A stretch of 64,000 bases of DNA from Fredericiella sp038205395 (lineage in GTDB: Bacteria; Chloroflexota; Anaerolineae; Caldilineales; Caldilineaceae): the NCBI GenBank assembly GCA_038205395.1, contig JBBRBX010000004.1, positions 1-64,000 of the forward strand, written 5' to 3'. A model generated the notes under the pieces. That model had not been told where the DNA came from, searched no databases, and saw only the letters and a program-made list of their open reading frames with translations. Both the position numbers and the translations under genes were made by a program. Below are positions 15,398-24,121 of this stretch, piece by piece (positions within the stretch are counted from its first letter, which is position 1; every line of letters begins with the position of its first letter).

Positions 15398-18106
15398 ATG
15401 TCTCAGCTTTCTGCATCTTCCGGCAGTGGGATTGACGGCGTGCGGCGCAGCCGGCGCCATCTTGTGGGGGCGGCTGCTCTGGCGGCGCCCATCCTCTTTT
15501 TTGCCTTGCTGTTGGCCTTGCTCTGGCATCCATCTGCCGCCTCTGCCGCCACATTGACAGTCTGCCCTAGCGGCGGCCAGTATAGCACCATTCAGGCCGC
15601 AGTCAACGCCGCCGCGCCGGGTAATGTCATCCAGATCTGCAGCGGCGTCTACGCCGAGAGTGTGAACCTCGACACGATGGGGAGCGGCATCGCCGGCGGC
15701 GTGGGCGACATCGAACTGAGCGGCGTCGGTACGGTCACTATCTCTTCCACCAACGGTGCGGCGATCTATGCCTACAACGACTTCACCGGCACTATCGTCT
15801 TCAACAATCTCAACGTCACTTCCCCTGATAGTAACGCCATCAACCTGGATGGTATGGTTTTGGGGGATCTGATGATGACTGGCGGAAGCGCTTCCCATTC
15901 TGGGGGATCAGGTTTACATGTCTACGGGCTTCAAGGTTCCGTCACCATCAGCAGCGCATCCTTTAGCGACAATTATGATGATGGCATCGATGTCAGCGCG
16001 CAACCGACCGATACTCTTTGCCTGCCGGGCGCGGCATCTGCGCCGGTCTTAATCACCCTTCACAGCGTCACCGCCGATCGCAACGGCTTTTCAGGCCTGA
16101 ACCTCCTAGCCACCACAGGCGATGTGGTCATTACGAACACGCACGCTACTGGTAACGGTGGCGATGGGTTTATGATTCTAGCGTTTGATACGTGTAACAA
16201 CTCCAAAGTCACCATTGCGCAGAGCAGCGCCAACGACAATGGCGGCGACGTAGATGGCACAGGTTTTAATATCGTGGCCCCCAACGTCAAGATCGATGAC
16301 ACGGATGCCTCCGGCAACAGTTGCGACGGTATTGCGCAGTCCCCCATGTGGGGCGCATCAATCTGTGGCGGCATGGGAGTATCCAGCGCTGCGAACGACC
16401 GGCTGCGCGCAAAAGCGGAGGCCGGCTCCGTGCACAGCCTATCGGCTGCACCGGCGGCGCAGGCGGTGCTGCATAACATTACTGTGGCCGGCAACGGCGC
16501 CCATGATCTGGTTCTCGCAGAAAACGACTATGTAACGGTCACTAACGTCAGCGCCATCAGCAACACGTGGGACGGCATTTTTGTGCCCTTTGTGCAGGCG
16601 TTTATTGGAGCTTCCAGCGACCTGCACACAGCCGGGCTTTCCCCTGCGCAAAACGCTTATATCGCCCAATCGCTGGTGATGAGCAACGATATCGGCATTG
16701 AGTTGAACGACCAGGAGTGGGTGGATGCGCCGCCGCTCCCCTGGCAGGCTGCCGGTGCGCCGGCCAGCGTAATTACAGCCAATGCTGCCGGCAATATTGT
16801 GTGCGCCAACCAGAGCGCCGGGCTGGCCGCCACCGGCCTGGTGAGCCACACCTATCAAGCCCAAGCCAATTATTGGGGCAACTTCTCCGGCCCCTACCAT
16901 GTCACCCAGAATCCTGCCGGCTTGGGCAACGCCGTGATGGATGCCGACAGCAGCGGCGGGTCCGGTAATGTCGTCTTTGTTCCGTGGGTTGATGCTGCTC
17001 AAACTAGCGTGACGCCCGACATCGGCATCGCCGGCGCCGAGCAGACACTGTCTGCCACCTTTGGGGCTGCACCTTATTCCCTGGCCGGCAGTCCCGGCAA
17101 CCCCAACGACGACCCTCTCTTTGTTGCTTCCACGAATAACGGGACAGTAAAGACAGCCTATGGGGAAGGTGCTTCCGCCCCTGCTGCTCTCGACGCCTAC
17201 GGCGTGCTGACGGCCACGCTTGTGCCGGCTGCGCCTGGTGGCGCCATCGTCACCTTCAGCGGCCCTTGCGGGTTGATGGCCACCAAAACGGTCACTGTGG
17301 CGGCTCCATCGCTGGCCGTCAGCAAGCAGCCGGCTGCGCAAGCCGTGATAAACGGCGGCACGGCGACGTTCACCATCAACATTACCAACACGGGTAACAT
17401 TGCGCTGACCAACATCGCGGCTGTTGACCTACTTGCCCCCGCCTGCAGCCGATCTGTGAACGATCTTGCGCCCGGCGCAGCTACCTCTTTTGTTTGTCAG
17501 CAGACCGGCGTGAGCGTTGACTACACCAACCGCATCACTGTAACCGCCAAACCGCAGATCGGCGGTCCCACTGCGTTTGTGCAGCCGGGAGTCGCTCCGC
17601 AGGATGTGGTGGTCTCCGCCGGTTCGTCAGCACTGGTGGATGTTGTCAACCCACAGGTGCGTGTGGTCAAAAGCGCCGGTACGGATCCGGACACCTGCGC
17701 GCCCGCCGGCCCGCTGACGGCGCCGCTCAACTCGTCGATCTACTACTGCATTACCCTGTTCAACACGGGCGACGTCACCTTGACCAACCATCTTGTCAGT
17801 GACCCGCTGCTGGGGATTGCCAACGCGCCCGTCAGCGCGCTGCTGCCGCCCGGCAGCAGTCTGGCTGTCACCCGCACCCTTGTCACCGGATTGGGGCCAA
17901 TCGCATTAACTGGTGCGTTGACCAATGCGGTGGCGATTACCTCCACTGGTGTGGTGAGCGAGGTGGGCGGCGTGGCTGTGCCTGCTGTGGCCGTGCAGTT
18001 GCAAAACGCTGCCGCCGTTGAAGTCAAGCTTACGCCGACATGGCTGGCGCCGGTGGAAGAGCCGCTGGTGGACAAAAAGCTTTATCTGCCGGCAGTAGGA
18101 AAATAA
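15398..18106 (+). CDS. Secreted parallel beta-helix protein with DUF11-type repeats
   Basis: A 902-aa exported protein. The N-terminus has a basic stretch (RRSRRH) and a long hydrophobic core ending in ASAATLTV, a Sec-type signal. Residues ~50-420 look like a right-handed beta-helix with pectate-lyase-like turns and NGG/DDGI motifs. Around residues 650-900 there are two conserved-repeat (DUF11-like) modules, recognisable by NTGNIALTNIAAVDL and NTGDVTLTNHLVSD. No sortase motif or C-terminal membrane anchor is seen. It is probably a cell-surface adhesin or carbohydrate-binding protein; enzymatic activity is not assured. Start ATG 15398 is chosen because AAAGGAGG lies seven bases upstream. Confidence 0.85.
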   Translation: MSQLSASSGSGIDGVRRSRRHLVGAAALAAPILFFALLLALLWHPSAASAATLTVCPSGGQYSTIQAAVNAAAPGNVIQICSGVYAESVNLDTMGSGIAGGVGDIELSGVGTVTISSTNGAAIYAYNDFTGTIVFNNLNVTSPDSNAINLDGMVLGDLMMTGGSASHSGGSGLHVYGLQGSVTISSASFSDNYDDGIDVSAQPTDTLCLPGAASAPVLITLHSVTADRNGFSGLNLLATTGDVVITNTHATGNGGDGFMILAFDTCNNSKVTIAQSSANDNGGDVDGTGFNIVAPNVKIDDTDASGNSCDGIAQSPMWGASICGGMGVSSAANDRLRAKAEAGSVHSLSAAPAAQAVLHNITVAGNGAHDLVLAENDYVTVTNVSAISNTWDGIFVPFVQAFIGASSDLHTAGLSPAQNAYIAQSLVMSNDIGIELNDQEWVDAPPLPWQAAGAPASVITANAAGNIVCANQSAGLAATGLVSHTYQAQANYWGNFSGPYHVTQNPAGLGNAVMDADSSGGSGNVVFVPWVDAAQTSVTPDIGIAGAEQTLSATFGAAPYSLAGSPGNPNDDPLFVASTNNGTVKTAYGEGASAPAALDAYGVLTATLVPAAPGGAIVTFSGPCGLMATKTVTVAAPSLAVSKQPAAQAVINGGTATFTINITNTGNIALTNIAAVDLLAPACSRSVNDLAPGAATSFVCQQTGVSVDYTNRITVTAKPQIGGPTAFVQPGVAPQDVVVSAGSSALVDVVNPQVRVVKSAGTDPDTCAPAGPLTAPLNSSIYYCITLFNTGDVTLTNHLVSDPLLGIANAPVSALLPPGSSLAVTRTLVTGLGPIALTGALTNAVAITSTGVVSEVGGVAVPAVAVQLQNAAAVEVKLTPTWLAPVEEPLVDKKLYLPAVGK

Positions 18107-18124
18107 TCCGGACAGGCCGGCGGA

Positions 18125-18170
18125 TGGGATCGTCCACTGCGCACACCCTCGTGTGCAGTGGACGATCCCA
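18125..18170. terminator. Bidirectional hairpin between convergent genes
   Basis: Arms 18125-18140 and 18155-18170 are perfectly complementary (16 bp), with further partial pairing inside. It lies between the stop of the beta-helix protein and the stop of the minus-strand lipoprotein (18174) and probably terminates both transcripts. Confidence 0.7.
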
Positions 18171-18173
18171 CCA

Positions 18174-18965
18174 TTACTGCTGTGCCAGGTCAATCTGGAT
18201 GGTGTAATTCATCTGCTCCGGCGTCAGCGTCTCAGCGCAGGCCGAGATGGGCTGGTCCGCGGGGCAGGTGACGCCGTCCGCCGGTGCCCATTGGACAGCA
18301 TACGCCGCCAACTGGTTGTCGCGCCGCAGCCCCCCGATCGTGCCGGTGGGTGAATCGGCTGCATACTGCGCATCGGCGCTCCAGCCACTGCCGGTGAATA
18401 TCTGCCCGATGCGCTGCGCCGTCTCCACCATGTTGGGGAACTGCGCACCCGTGCCGGTGGCGGTCAGTTGGCAGCTTTCGCCGCTGACGCCGGTCAGATC
18501 GGTGAAGGCGGCGGGTCTGCTGGTGCGGTTGAAGTCAACGCCAAGCGCCTGGCTCAACTGCTTTTGTATTTCACTGCACTCGGCATCGGAGACGGCGCTG
18601 TAGCTGCCGCCGCCTGTGCCGCTGGTGATGTTGCCACTGGCTTCATCCGCTTCACCGGGGAGCGGCGCCACTGTGTCGCTGTTGGGGGCGGCGCTGCCGC
18701 CTGCCTGGTTGCTGCCGCCGCTGCCGGCGACGCCATCGCTGCCTGTGCCCACATCTGCGGCGACGGCGGCCGCCCCGGCTGCGTTGGCCCCCGATGCGTC
18801 ACCCGCGCCCGACGTATCGCTGGCGCCGCTTACCGGCTGCACCTGTACGTCGCTGGCCGGCGCACTGTTCGCCGCACTGTCTGAATTGTCTGCACCGCCG
18901 CAGGCTGCCAACAGCATCCCTGCCAGCAGCAGGACAACACCAGCCGTATATTTTGTTTTCGCCAT
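18174..18965 (-). CDS. Secreted lipoprotein of unknown function
   Basis: A 263-aa predicted lipoprotein. The signal peptide ends in a clear lipobox (LLAAC at about residue 20). A long low-complexity linker rich in Ser, Ala, Gly and Asp (residues ~25-120) is followed by a small C-terminal domain of ~140 residues containing conserved-looking Cys (DAECSEIQ, GESCQL, VTCPADQPISACAE). The paired cysteines suggest disulfides. I do not recognise the domain. AGGAGG is located just before ATG 18965. Longer in-frame extensions upstream lack a Shine-Dalgarno and would bury the signal peptide. Confidence 0.8.
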   Translation of the reverse strand: MAKTKYTAGVVLLLAGMLLAACGGADNSDSAANSAPASDVQVQPVSGASDTSGAGDASGANAAGAAAVAADVGTGSDGVAGSGGSNQAGGSAAPNSDTVAPLPGEADEASGNITSGTGGGSYSAVSDAECSEIQKQLSQALGVDFNRTSRPAAFTDLTGVSGESCQLTATGTGAQFPNMVETAQRIGQIFTGSGWSADAQYAADSPTGTIGGLRRDNQLAAYAVQWAPADGVTCPADQPISACAETLTPEQMNYTIQIDLAQQ

Positions 18966-19022
18966 TTGCGTTCCTCCTGCACTTGATTGTTTTGCACCGG
19001 CTGCGCTGCCGGCCCTGTTTTT

Positions 19023-19070
19023 CTTGACACCTTGACACCTTGACACCTTGACACCTTGACTAATTGACAA
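19023..19070. repeat. Tandem 8-bp repeat containing TTGACA
   Basis: Four perfect copies of CTTGACAC (19023-19054) are followed by two degenerate copies (CTTGACTA, ATTGACAA). The repeat lies in the 228-bp gap between the divergent lipoprotein (18965) and WD40-protein (19194) genes. Each copy contains a perfect -35 hexamer for plus-strand transcription. Confidence 0.85.
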
Positions 19071-19193
19071 CGAGGGAACACCAATGCATGTTTCATGCGT
19101 TTAGCCAGAAACCGAACCAGATCAGAAAAACGTACCCTGCCTGTGTCGCACCTCTGCATCAGGGCACAGACTGTACGACAAAGGAGACGAAAA

Positions 19194-22100
19194 TTGAGCA
19201 AAAAAATGTTGCAGCGTTTCTCTTGGCAGCCGGCGATATGGCTGGCTGCGGCCTTCCTTCTCACTCTGCTGGGGGTCATCCCGGTTGCGGCCGCGCCTGC
19301 GCAGCAGGAGGGTGCTGTCCTGCCCGCGCCCATCTACTTTATCGACGGCTACAGCGGCCAGATTGTTCGTCTCGACGCTGACGGCCAAAGCCGCCGCACG
19401 ATCAGCTATGAGACTGTATCCGTCACGGACTTTGACGTCGCTCCCGACGGCTCCAAGCTGGTCTATGTGGCAGGCAACCAACTGATTGAGGTGGATGCCC
19501 GCGGCGCAGGGCGCATACTCAAATTCGACGGCGGCGATTTTGACCCCAATGACGCGGCTGCCACGCTCGCCACCCGCATCGCCGCACCCGTTTACTCGCC
19601 TGACGGGGCGCGCATCGCCTTCAGCCGCGGCGGCGTCAACCTGATCGCTTCCGGCGCAGATGAAGGCGCGGAGGCTGTAACGCTTGTGCTGTCCAACGAG
19701 CCCTATCCTGCCGCCGGCGCCGCCGGCAGCAATGCGCCGGTGCGCTTTTACAGCCCGCGCAGTTGGTCGCCGGATGGCGTCCATCTGCTGGTCGATTTCT
19801 TTCTCTATCAGGCGGGCAGCGGCCTGGCGATTCTTGCCCCCGATTCTAATGTGCTGGTTGAATTGACTGCGGAGGAGGAGGAGGCCCCGCTGCAAGGCGA
19901 CGTGGCCTGGAAGCTGGACAGCATCGGCTTCTACATCGGCAGTGACCGCACCAAATACGATTCCCCCGGTCTGTCTCTGGTAGACGCCGGCACCGGTGTG
20001 GCGACCCCAATCATCAGCGCTGCAGCCGGTCTGGGTTCCGGCGCCGGCGTGCAGGGGCCGCATGTCAAGCGCGATGGTGGCCTGTGGGCTTTTGTCGCTG
20101 AGCAGAGCGACCTCAGTGTTCTGCCTCTCTACGCGCCGGCCAAGATTGAACCCGCTAACGGCGAATACACGCCTGTCGGCGACGTCACCATTGCTGATTT
20201 GGCCGGCGTGCTGTGGGCGGCGGATGACAGCGGTGCTGTTTTGCTCAGCGATGTGCAGACCATCCGCACCGGTCTCGCCTTCACCTTCCAGTGGTTGTTT
20301 GTCGCCGGTGACTCGCCGGAGGCCGCAGCCGGCAGTACGCCCATTACATTATCTGCCTTTGGCTCCTCACCGCGTTGGGGATCCAATGACTTCGCCGGCC
20401 CTTCTCCCGCAGAAACTGCCGTGGTTGAGCTGTTTGAACAATCACTTGATCTGGCCGGTGTGCGCAGCAGCGGTGACGGTACAATGTTCGATAACTCCGT
20501 CGCCTTCCCCATCGAAGCCGGCGGCACGACCTACTGGATTGCCCACACCACAGGGCTACGTTCGTTCAATCCGGACACACCGCACGCCGTAGGTGTCTAT
20601 GTACAGGAAGATGGTCAATGGCGGGAAGTGAGCCTGCTTGATCTAGTCGGCGCACAGGAAGGCGTCACCGCCGGCCCGGACTATTTGAACGAAGCCGGCG
20701 TCACCCAGGTCGAAATTGGGCCAGGTGGCGCAACGACCGGCGACGGCACGCAGTTTTGGCTGCTCGTTGAAGGGGGAGCGGGTGCACACAGCGGTGTCTG
20801 CGCCGTCCTGCGGCTGGCTGACGACACGCTGACGCAGGAACTGGACGGCTTCAGCTCCAGCCCCGGCGCCTGCACAGTCCAAGATGTCAACGGTGACGGC
20901 ATCAATGAGGTGGTGCTGGATGCCACTGACTACTACGTCTTTTGCTATGCCTGCGGCGTGCGCTTTATTGACTATGGCGTGCAGCGCTGGGATGGCCGCC
21001 AGTTTGTCCAGGTGAAGTTGGAGGCGCTGCCTGCCGCGGCGCCGGATGAATTAAGCCGGCGCAACGATGAACTGCTGCGGCTGGTGCAGGGCGGGCTGTG
21101 GAAGGCAGCGCTTGACCTGCTGGCCACGCCGGTCACTGCCGCTGTGCCCGCCGCAAGCGCCGGCGCAGCAGTTACGCCGTCGCTCAGCGTCACCGCGGGC
21201 GAGAGTCTTACTGTAACGGACGCAATCACGGGCACGGGCGCGACGACAGTGACTGCTGGTTTGACCGCCGGCTTGCCTGCCGATCCCAGCGGCGTCTACG
21301 CCTGGAATGTGGCGTTGGTGCAGTTGATCGGCGATGCGCGCCGCCAGGATGCGCAGTCCGCCGACCATCCTTACCCGCTGCTGGCGCAGCTTTTCTATGG
21401 CGACTATCCCGCCGCCGTGGATGTCATGGGTGTCTACAGCGCGTCGGAACTGTTTGTACAGCCATCGACGCTGGTTTCGGGCACGGTGGCGGAAGGCTGG
21501 GAGAGCGAACTGGCGGGCTGGATCACCACCACAGCCACTTCCGCCATTGCCGTCAATCCGCAGTTGGCCGATGCCTACTTTGTGCGCGGCTGGGGGCAGT
21601 GGTTATCTACGATGGCCGGCGACAGCGCCGATGAGCAGGCGCCGGTGGAGGCCGCGCCGGGCGCTGCGCTGGAGGGCGCAGTGGCCGACATCCGCCGTGC
21701 CTTGGAACTTGCGCCTGATGGCAGCCATGCCCTGCTCTTTGCCGAGGTGCTGAGCCTGCTCACCGGCGAAGAAGTTGCTGTGCCGGGCGTCACGGTGAAC
21801 GCCATCGACGCCTCACCGGCGCTCACTCCCACCGGCGCTCTTACCCCCACGGCTGCCGCGCCATTCAGTGGCGCGCCTGGCAGCGGGCGGTTGCTCTACT
21901 CCACAATGCAGGATGGCCAAGACCGCATCTACCTGGTGGAATTTGGCGCCGCCAATGCCACCCTCACCCAACTGCTCGATCAAGCACGCCAGCCCGCTCT
22001 GCAGCCGCCTGACGGGCAGGCGCTTGGCGTCCGCCTTGCCTTTCAAAGCACGCAGCCGGATATGCTTGGCCTGGGCGGTTACGACCTGACGGCAGGCCAA

Positions 22101-22730
22101 GATCCCAATGCAGCCGGACGCTTCAACTTCACCACCCACTATGAAGACAGCCTGCCGCGCTGGAACCCTGCCGGCAACCGGCTTGTCTTCAGCAGCCTGC
22201 GCTACGGCGACGGTCGCTCGCGCGTCTACACCGTATGGGCCGACACTATCAGCGAAGCCGTTGACCTGGGTGAAGGTAGTGATCCGGATTGGAGCCCCGA
22301 CGGCAGCCGGCTGGTCTACAAGGGCTGTGACGAAAGCGGGGCCGCCTGCGGGCTGTGGACGATGGCGATCGACGGCACGGACCGCCGCCCGCTGACGAAC
22401 AACCCCGGCGACGCCCGCCCGCGCTGGACGCCCGACGGCAGCCGTGTGGTCTTTATGAGTGACCAGCGGGACGGCAACTGGGATGTGTACAGCGTGGCGG
22501 TGGGTGACGACTTCAGTGGCGGCGACGTCACGCGCATTACCTTCAACGCCGCCAGCGATGGTCTGCCCGCCGTCAGCCCCGACGGCAGCGAGATTGTCTT
22601 TATTTCCAACCGCGGCAGCCAGTGGGGCATCTGGCGTGTCGGCATCGACAGCGGGCGGGCGCAGTCCGTCGTGGGCGACCTGGGGGCGCTCCCCAACTGG
22701 CTGGAGCAGAGTCTGGATTGGGCGCCATAG
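19194..22730 (+). CDS. Large secreted TolB/WD40-like beta-propeller protein
   Basis: A 1178-aa exported protein. The TTG at 19194 is taken as start because AAAGGAG ends seven bases before it and a Sec signal peptide follows directly (hydrophobic segment ending in PVAAAPAQQ). The N-terminal ~300 residues and the C-terminal ~280 residues carry TolB/PD40-type propeller blades, for example DPDWSPDGSRLVYKG, RPRWTPDGSRVVFMSD and GLPAVSPDGSEIVFIS. The middle contains an FG-GAP-like element (VQDVNGDGINEVVLD) and a helical, TPR-like stretch around residues 760-870. A binding or scaffold role in the envelope is likely, and no catalytic motif is evident. Confidence 0.85.
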   Translation: MSKKMLQRFSWQPAIWLAAAFLLTLLGVIPVAAAPAQQEGAVLPAPIYFIDGYSGQIVRLDADGQSRRTISYETVSVTDFDVAPDGSKLVYVAGNQLIEVDARGAGRILKFDGGDFDPNDAAATLATRIAAPVYSPDGARIAFSRGGVNLIASGADEGAEAVTLVLSNEPYPAAGAAGSNAPVRFYSPRSWSPDGVHLLVDFFLYQAGSGLAILAPDSNVLVELTAEEEEAPLQGDVAWKLDSIGFYIGSDRTKYDSPGLSLVDAGTGVATPIISAAAGLGSGAGVQGPHVKRDGGLWAFVAEQSDLSVLPLYAPAKIEPANGEYTPVGDVTIADLAGVLWAADDSGAVLLSDVQTIRTGLAFTFQWLFVAGDSPEAAAGSTPITLSAFGSSPRWGSNDFAGPSPAETAVVELFEQSLDLAGVRSSGDGTMFDNSVAFPIEAGGTTYWIAHTTGLRSFNPDTPHAVGVYVQEDGQWREVSLLDLVGAQEGVTAGPDYLNEAGVTQVEIGPGGATTGDGTQFWLLVEGGAGAHSGVCAVLRLADDTLTQELDGFSSSPGACTVQDVNGDGINEVVLDATDYYVFCYACGVRFIDYGVQRWDGRQFVQVKLEALPAAAPDELSRRNDELLRLVQGGLWKAALDLLATPVTAAVPAASAGAAVTPSLSVTAGESLTVTDAITGTGATTVTAGLTAGLPADPSGVYAWNVALVQLIGDARRQDAQSADHPYPLLAQLFYGDYPAAVDVMGVYSASELFVQPSTLVSGTVAEGWESELAGWITTTATSAIAVNPQLADAYFVRGWGQWLSTMAGDSADEQAPVEAAPGAALEGAVADIRRALELAPDGSHALLFAEVLSLLTGEEVAVPGVTVNAIDASPALTPTGALTPTAAAPFSGAPGSGRLLYSTMQDGQDRIYLVEFGAANATLTQLLDQARQPALQPPDGQALGVRLAFQSTQPDMLGLGGYDLTAGQDPNAAGRFNFTTHYEDSLPRWNPAGNRLVFSSLRYGDGRSRVYTVWADTISEAVDLGEGSDPDWSPDGSRLVYKGCDESGAACGLWTMAIDGTDRRPLTNNPGDARPRWTPDGSRVVFMSDQRDGNWDVYSVAVGDDFSGGDVTRITFNAASDGLPAVSPDGSEIVFISNRGSQWGIWRVGIDSGRAQSVVGDLGALPNWLEQSLDWAP

Positions 22731-22763
22731 CTTTATTAGATTGTCTGAACGTTGATTTCGTAA

Positions 22764-22808
22764 AACGAAAAGGATTCCCCTATCACCGATCAGGGGAATC
22801 CCTTTTTT
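22764..22808. terminator. Bidirectional intrinsic terminator
   Basis: GGATTCCCCT (22772-22781) pairs with AGGGGAATCC (22792-22801). It is flanked by a T-run on the plus strand (22803-22808) and by an A-rich run on the left that gives T-rich sequence on the minus strand. It sits between two convergent genes. Confidence 0.88.
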
Positions 22809-22831
22809 ATGCGTGCTCGTAACGTGGGACG

Positions 22832-23599
22832 TCAGGCGTAGACTTCGGCTGTCCCGCGCACCATTTCGGCGTAGCTTTCCACCTTGAGGGCAGCGCCGCC
22901 GATCAGGGCGCCGTCGATGTCCGGCTGCGCCATGATCTCGCGGATGTTCTTGTCGTTGGTGCTGCCGCCGTAGAGGATGCGGGTGTTGGCTGCCGTCTGC
23001 GCCCCGTACAGATCCGCCAGCGTGGCGCGCACGACGCCGCCGCAGATGTCGTTGGCCTGCTGCGCCGTGGCCGCACGCCCGGTGCCGATAGCCCAGATTG
23101 GCTCGTAGGCTATCACCAGACTCTCCACCTGCGCTGCATCCAGCCCAGCCAGCGCGCCGCGCACCTGGCCGCTGACAAACGACTGCGTTTCGCCTGCTTC
23201 ATTCTGCGCCAGCGTTTCGCCCACGCAGACAATCGGGGTCAGCCCCGCCGCCAGCGCTGCCTTAGTTTTCTGGTTGACCGTCTCGTCCGTCTCGGCAAAA
23301 TATTGGCGCCGTTCGCTGTGGCCCAGGATCACATACTGCGCCAGCCCGGCCAGCATCGGCGCGCTGACTTCGCCCGTGTAAGCGCCGCTGGCCGCCCAGT
23401 GCATATTCTGCGCGCCCACGCCGATATTGCTGCCAGCCAGCGCGTCCGCCACTGCCGGCAGATCGACAAAGGGCGGGCAGACGACCCGATCCACTGTCCC
23501 CTCATCATTGACGGCCGCACGGATAGCCTTGGCCAGTTCCGCGGCTTCGCCAATCGTTTTGTTCATCTTCCAGTTGCCCGCCATCATCGGCTTGCGCAT
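22832..23599 (-). CDS. tpiA: Triosephosphate isomerase
   Basis: Interconverts dihydroxyacetone phosphate and glyceraldehyde 3-phosphate in glycolysis. Catalytic residues are in place: Lys11 in NWKMN, His94 in ILGHSERR and Glu166 in AYEPIWAIGTG. At 255 aa it is a normal-length cytosolic TIM barrel. GAGGAG precedes the ATG at 23599. It is the last gene of a minus-strand glycolytic run (gap, pgk, small gene, tpiA), with 44 bases separating it from the small gene upstream. Confidence 0.97.
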   Translation of the reverse strand: MRKPMMAGNWKMNKTIGEAAELAKAIRAAVNDEGTVDRVVCPPFVDLPAVADALAGSNIGVGAQNMHWAASGAYTGEVSAPMLAGLAQYVILGHSERRQYFAETDETVNQKTKAALAAGLTPIVCVGETLAQNEAGETQSFVSGQVRGALAGLDAAQVESLVIAYEPIWAIGTGRAATAQQANDICGGVVRATLADLYGAQTAANTRILYGGSTNDKNIREIMAQPDIDGALIGGAALKVESYAEMVRGTAEVYA

Positions 23600-23643
23600 T
23601 GGGTTAACTCCTCTATGAAATCTGGGAAAAGGCGTGTCCGCTG

Positions 23644-24093
23644 CTAGAGCGTTGCGCCTGTCTGATTTGTCTTGTCTGCTGCTTCTGCGTCTTCGGCTTC
23701 CGCTGCTGCCGCTTGTGCGGCGGCTTCCGCCTGCCGGGCTGCTTCCTCCGCCTGCTCGCGTTCCCGCTCGGCAGCCAGTTCGGCTTCATACTCGTCAGCC
23801 GTCAGCCAGCGCCCGCCGTGCACCTCCTGGCGCAGCAGCTTTTTGTCGCGGTTCAGCCACACTTCGATCTCGACCTCGCCAAAGCAGCGGCCTTTGCCGG
23901 AGGTGTGGAGCACTTTGCGCACGTAATAGCCGCCCTGCTGCTCTTCGTCCAGGCTGACTTCGTTCATCAGGTCAATCTGCCCCACCACTGCCTCATGGCA
24001 GCGGTGGCTCAATACATAGACCGGCAGATAGCGACCGGATGCCGATGGCCCTCTGCCAAAGAGCGGGCCAAAGAGTTTGGAGAAAAAGCCCAT
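23644..24093 (-). CDS. Small hypothetical protein between pgk and tpiA
   Basis: A 149-aa protein of unknown family. The start at 24093 is supported by GAGAGGTGATC just upstream and by the amphipathic N-terminus MGFFSKLFGPLFGRG, which could bind membranes. Residues ~20-100 form a compact mixed domain (YLPVYVLSHRCHEAVVGQIDLMNEVSLD, then EVEIEVWLNRDKKLLRQEV). The C-terminal ~45 residues are an Ala/Glu-rich coiled coil. The gene is embedded in the glycolytic operon, 28 bases after pgk and 44 before tpiA, so co-expression is likely, but a metabolic role is not shown. Confidence 0.78.
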   Translation of the reverse strand: MGFFSKLFGPLFGRGPSASGRYLPVYVLSHRCHEAVVGQIDLMNEVSLDEEQQGGYYVRKVLHTSGKGRCFGEVEIEVWLNRDKKLLRQEVHGGRWLTADEYEAELAAEREREQAEEAARQAEAAAQAAAAEAEDAEAADKTNQTGATL

Positions 24094-24121
24094 CTTGATC
24101 ACCTCTCGGCGTAAGTCTGGC

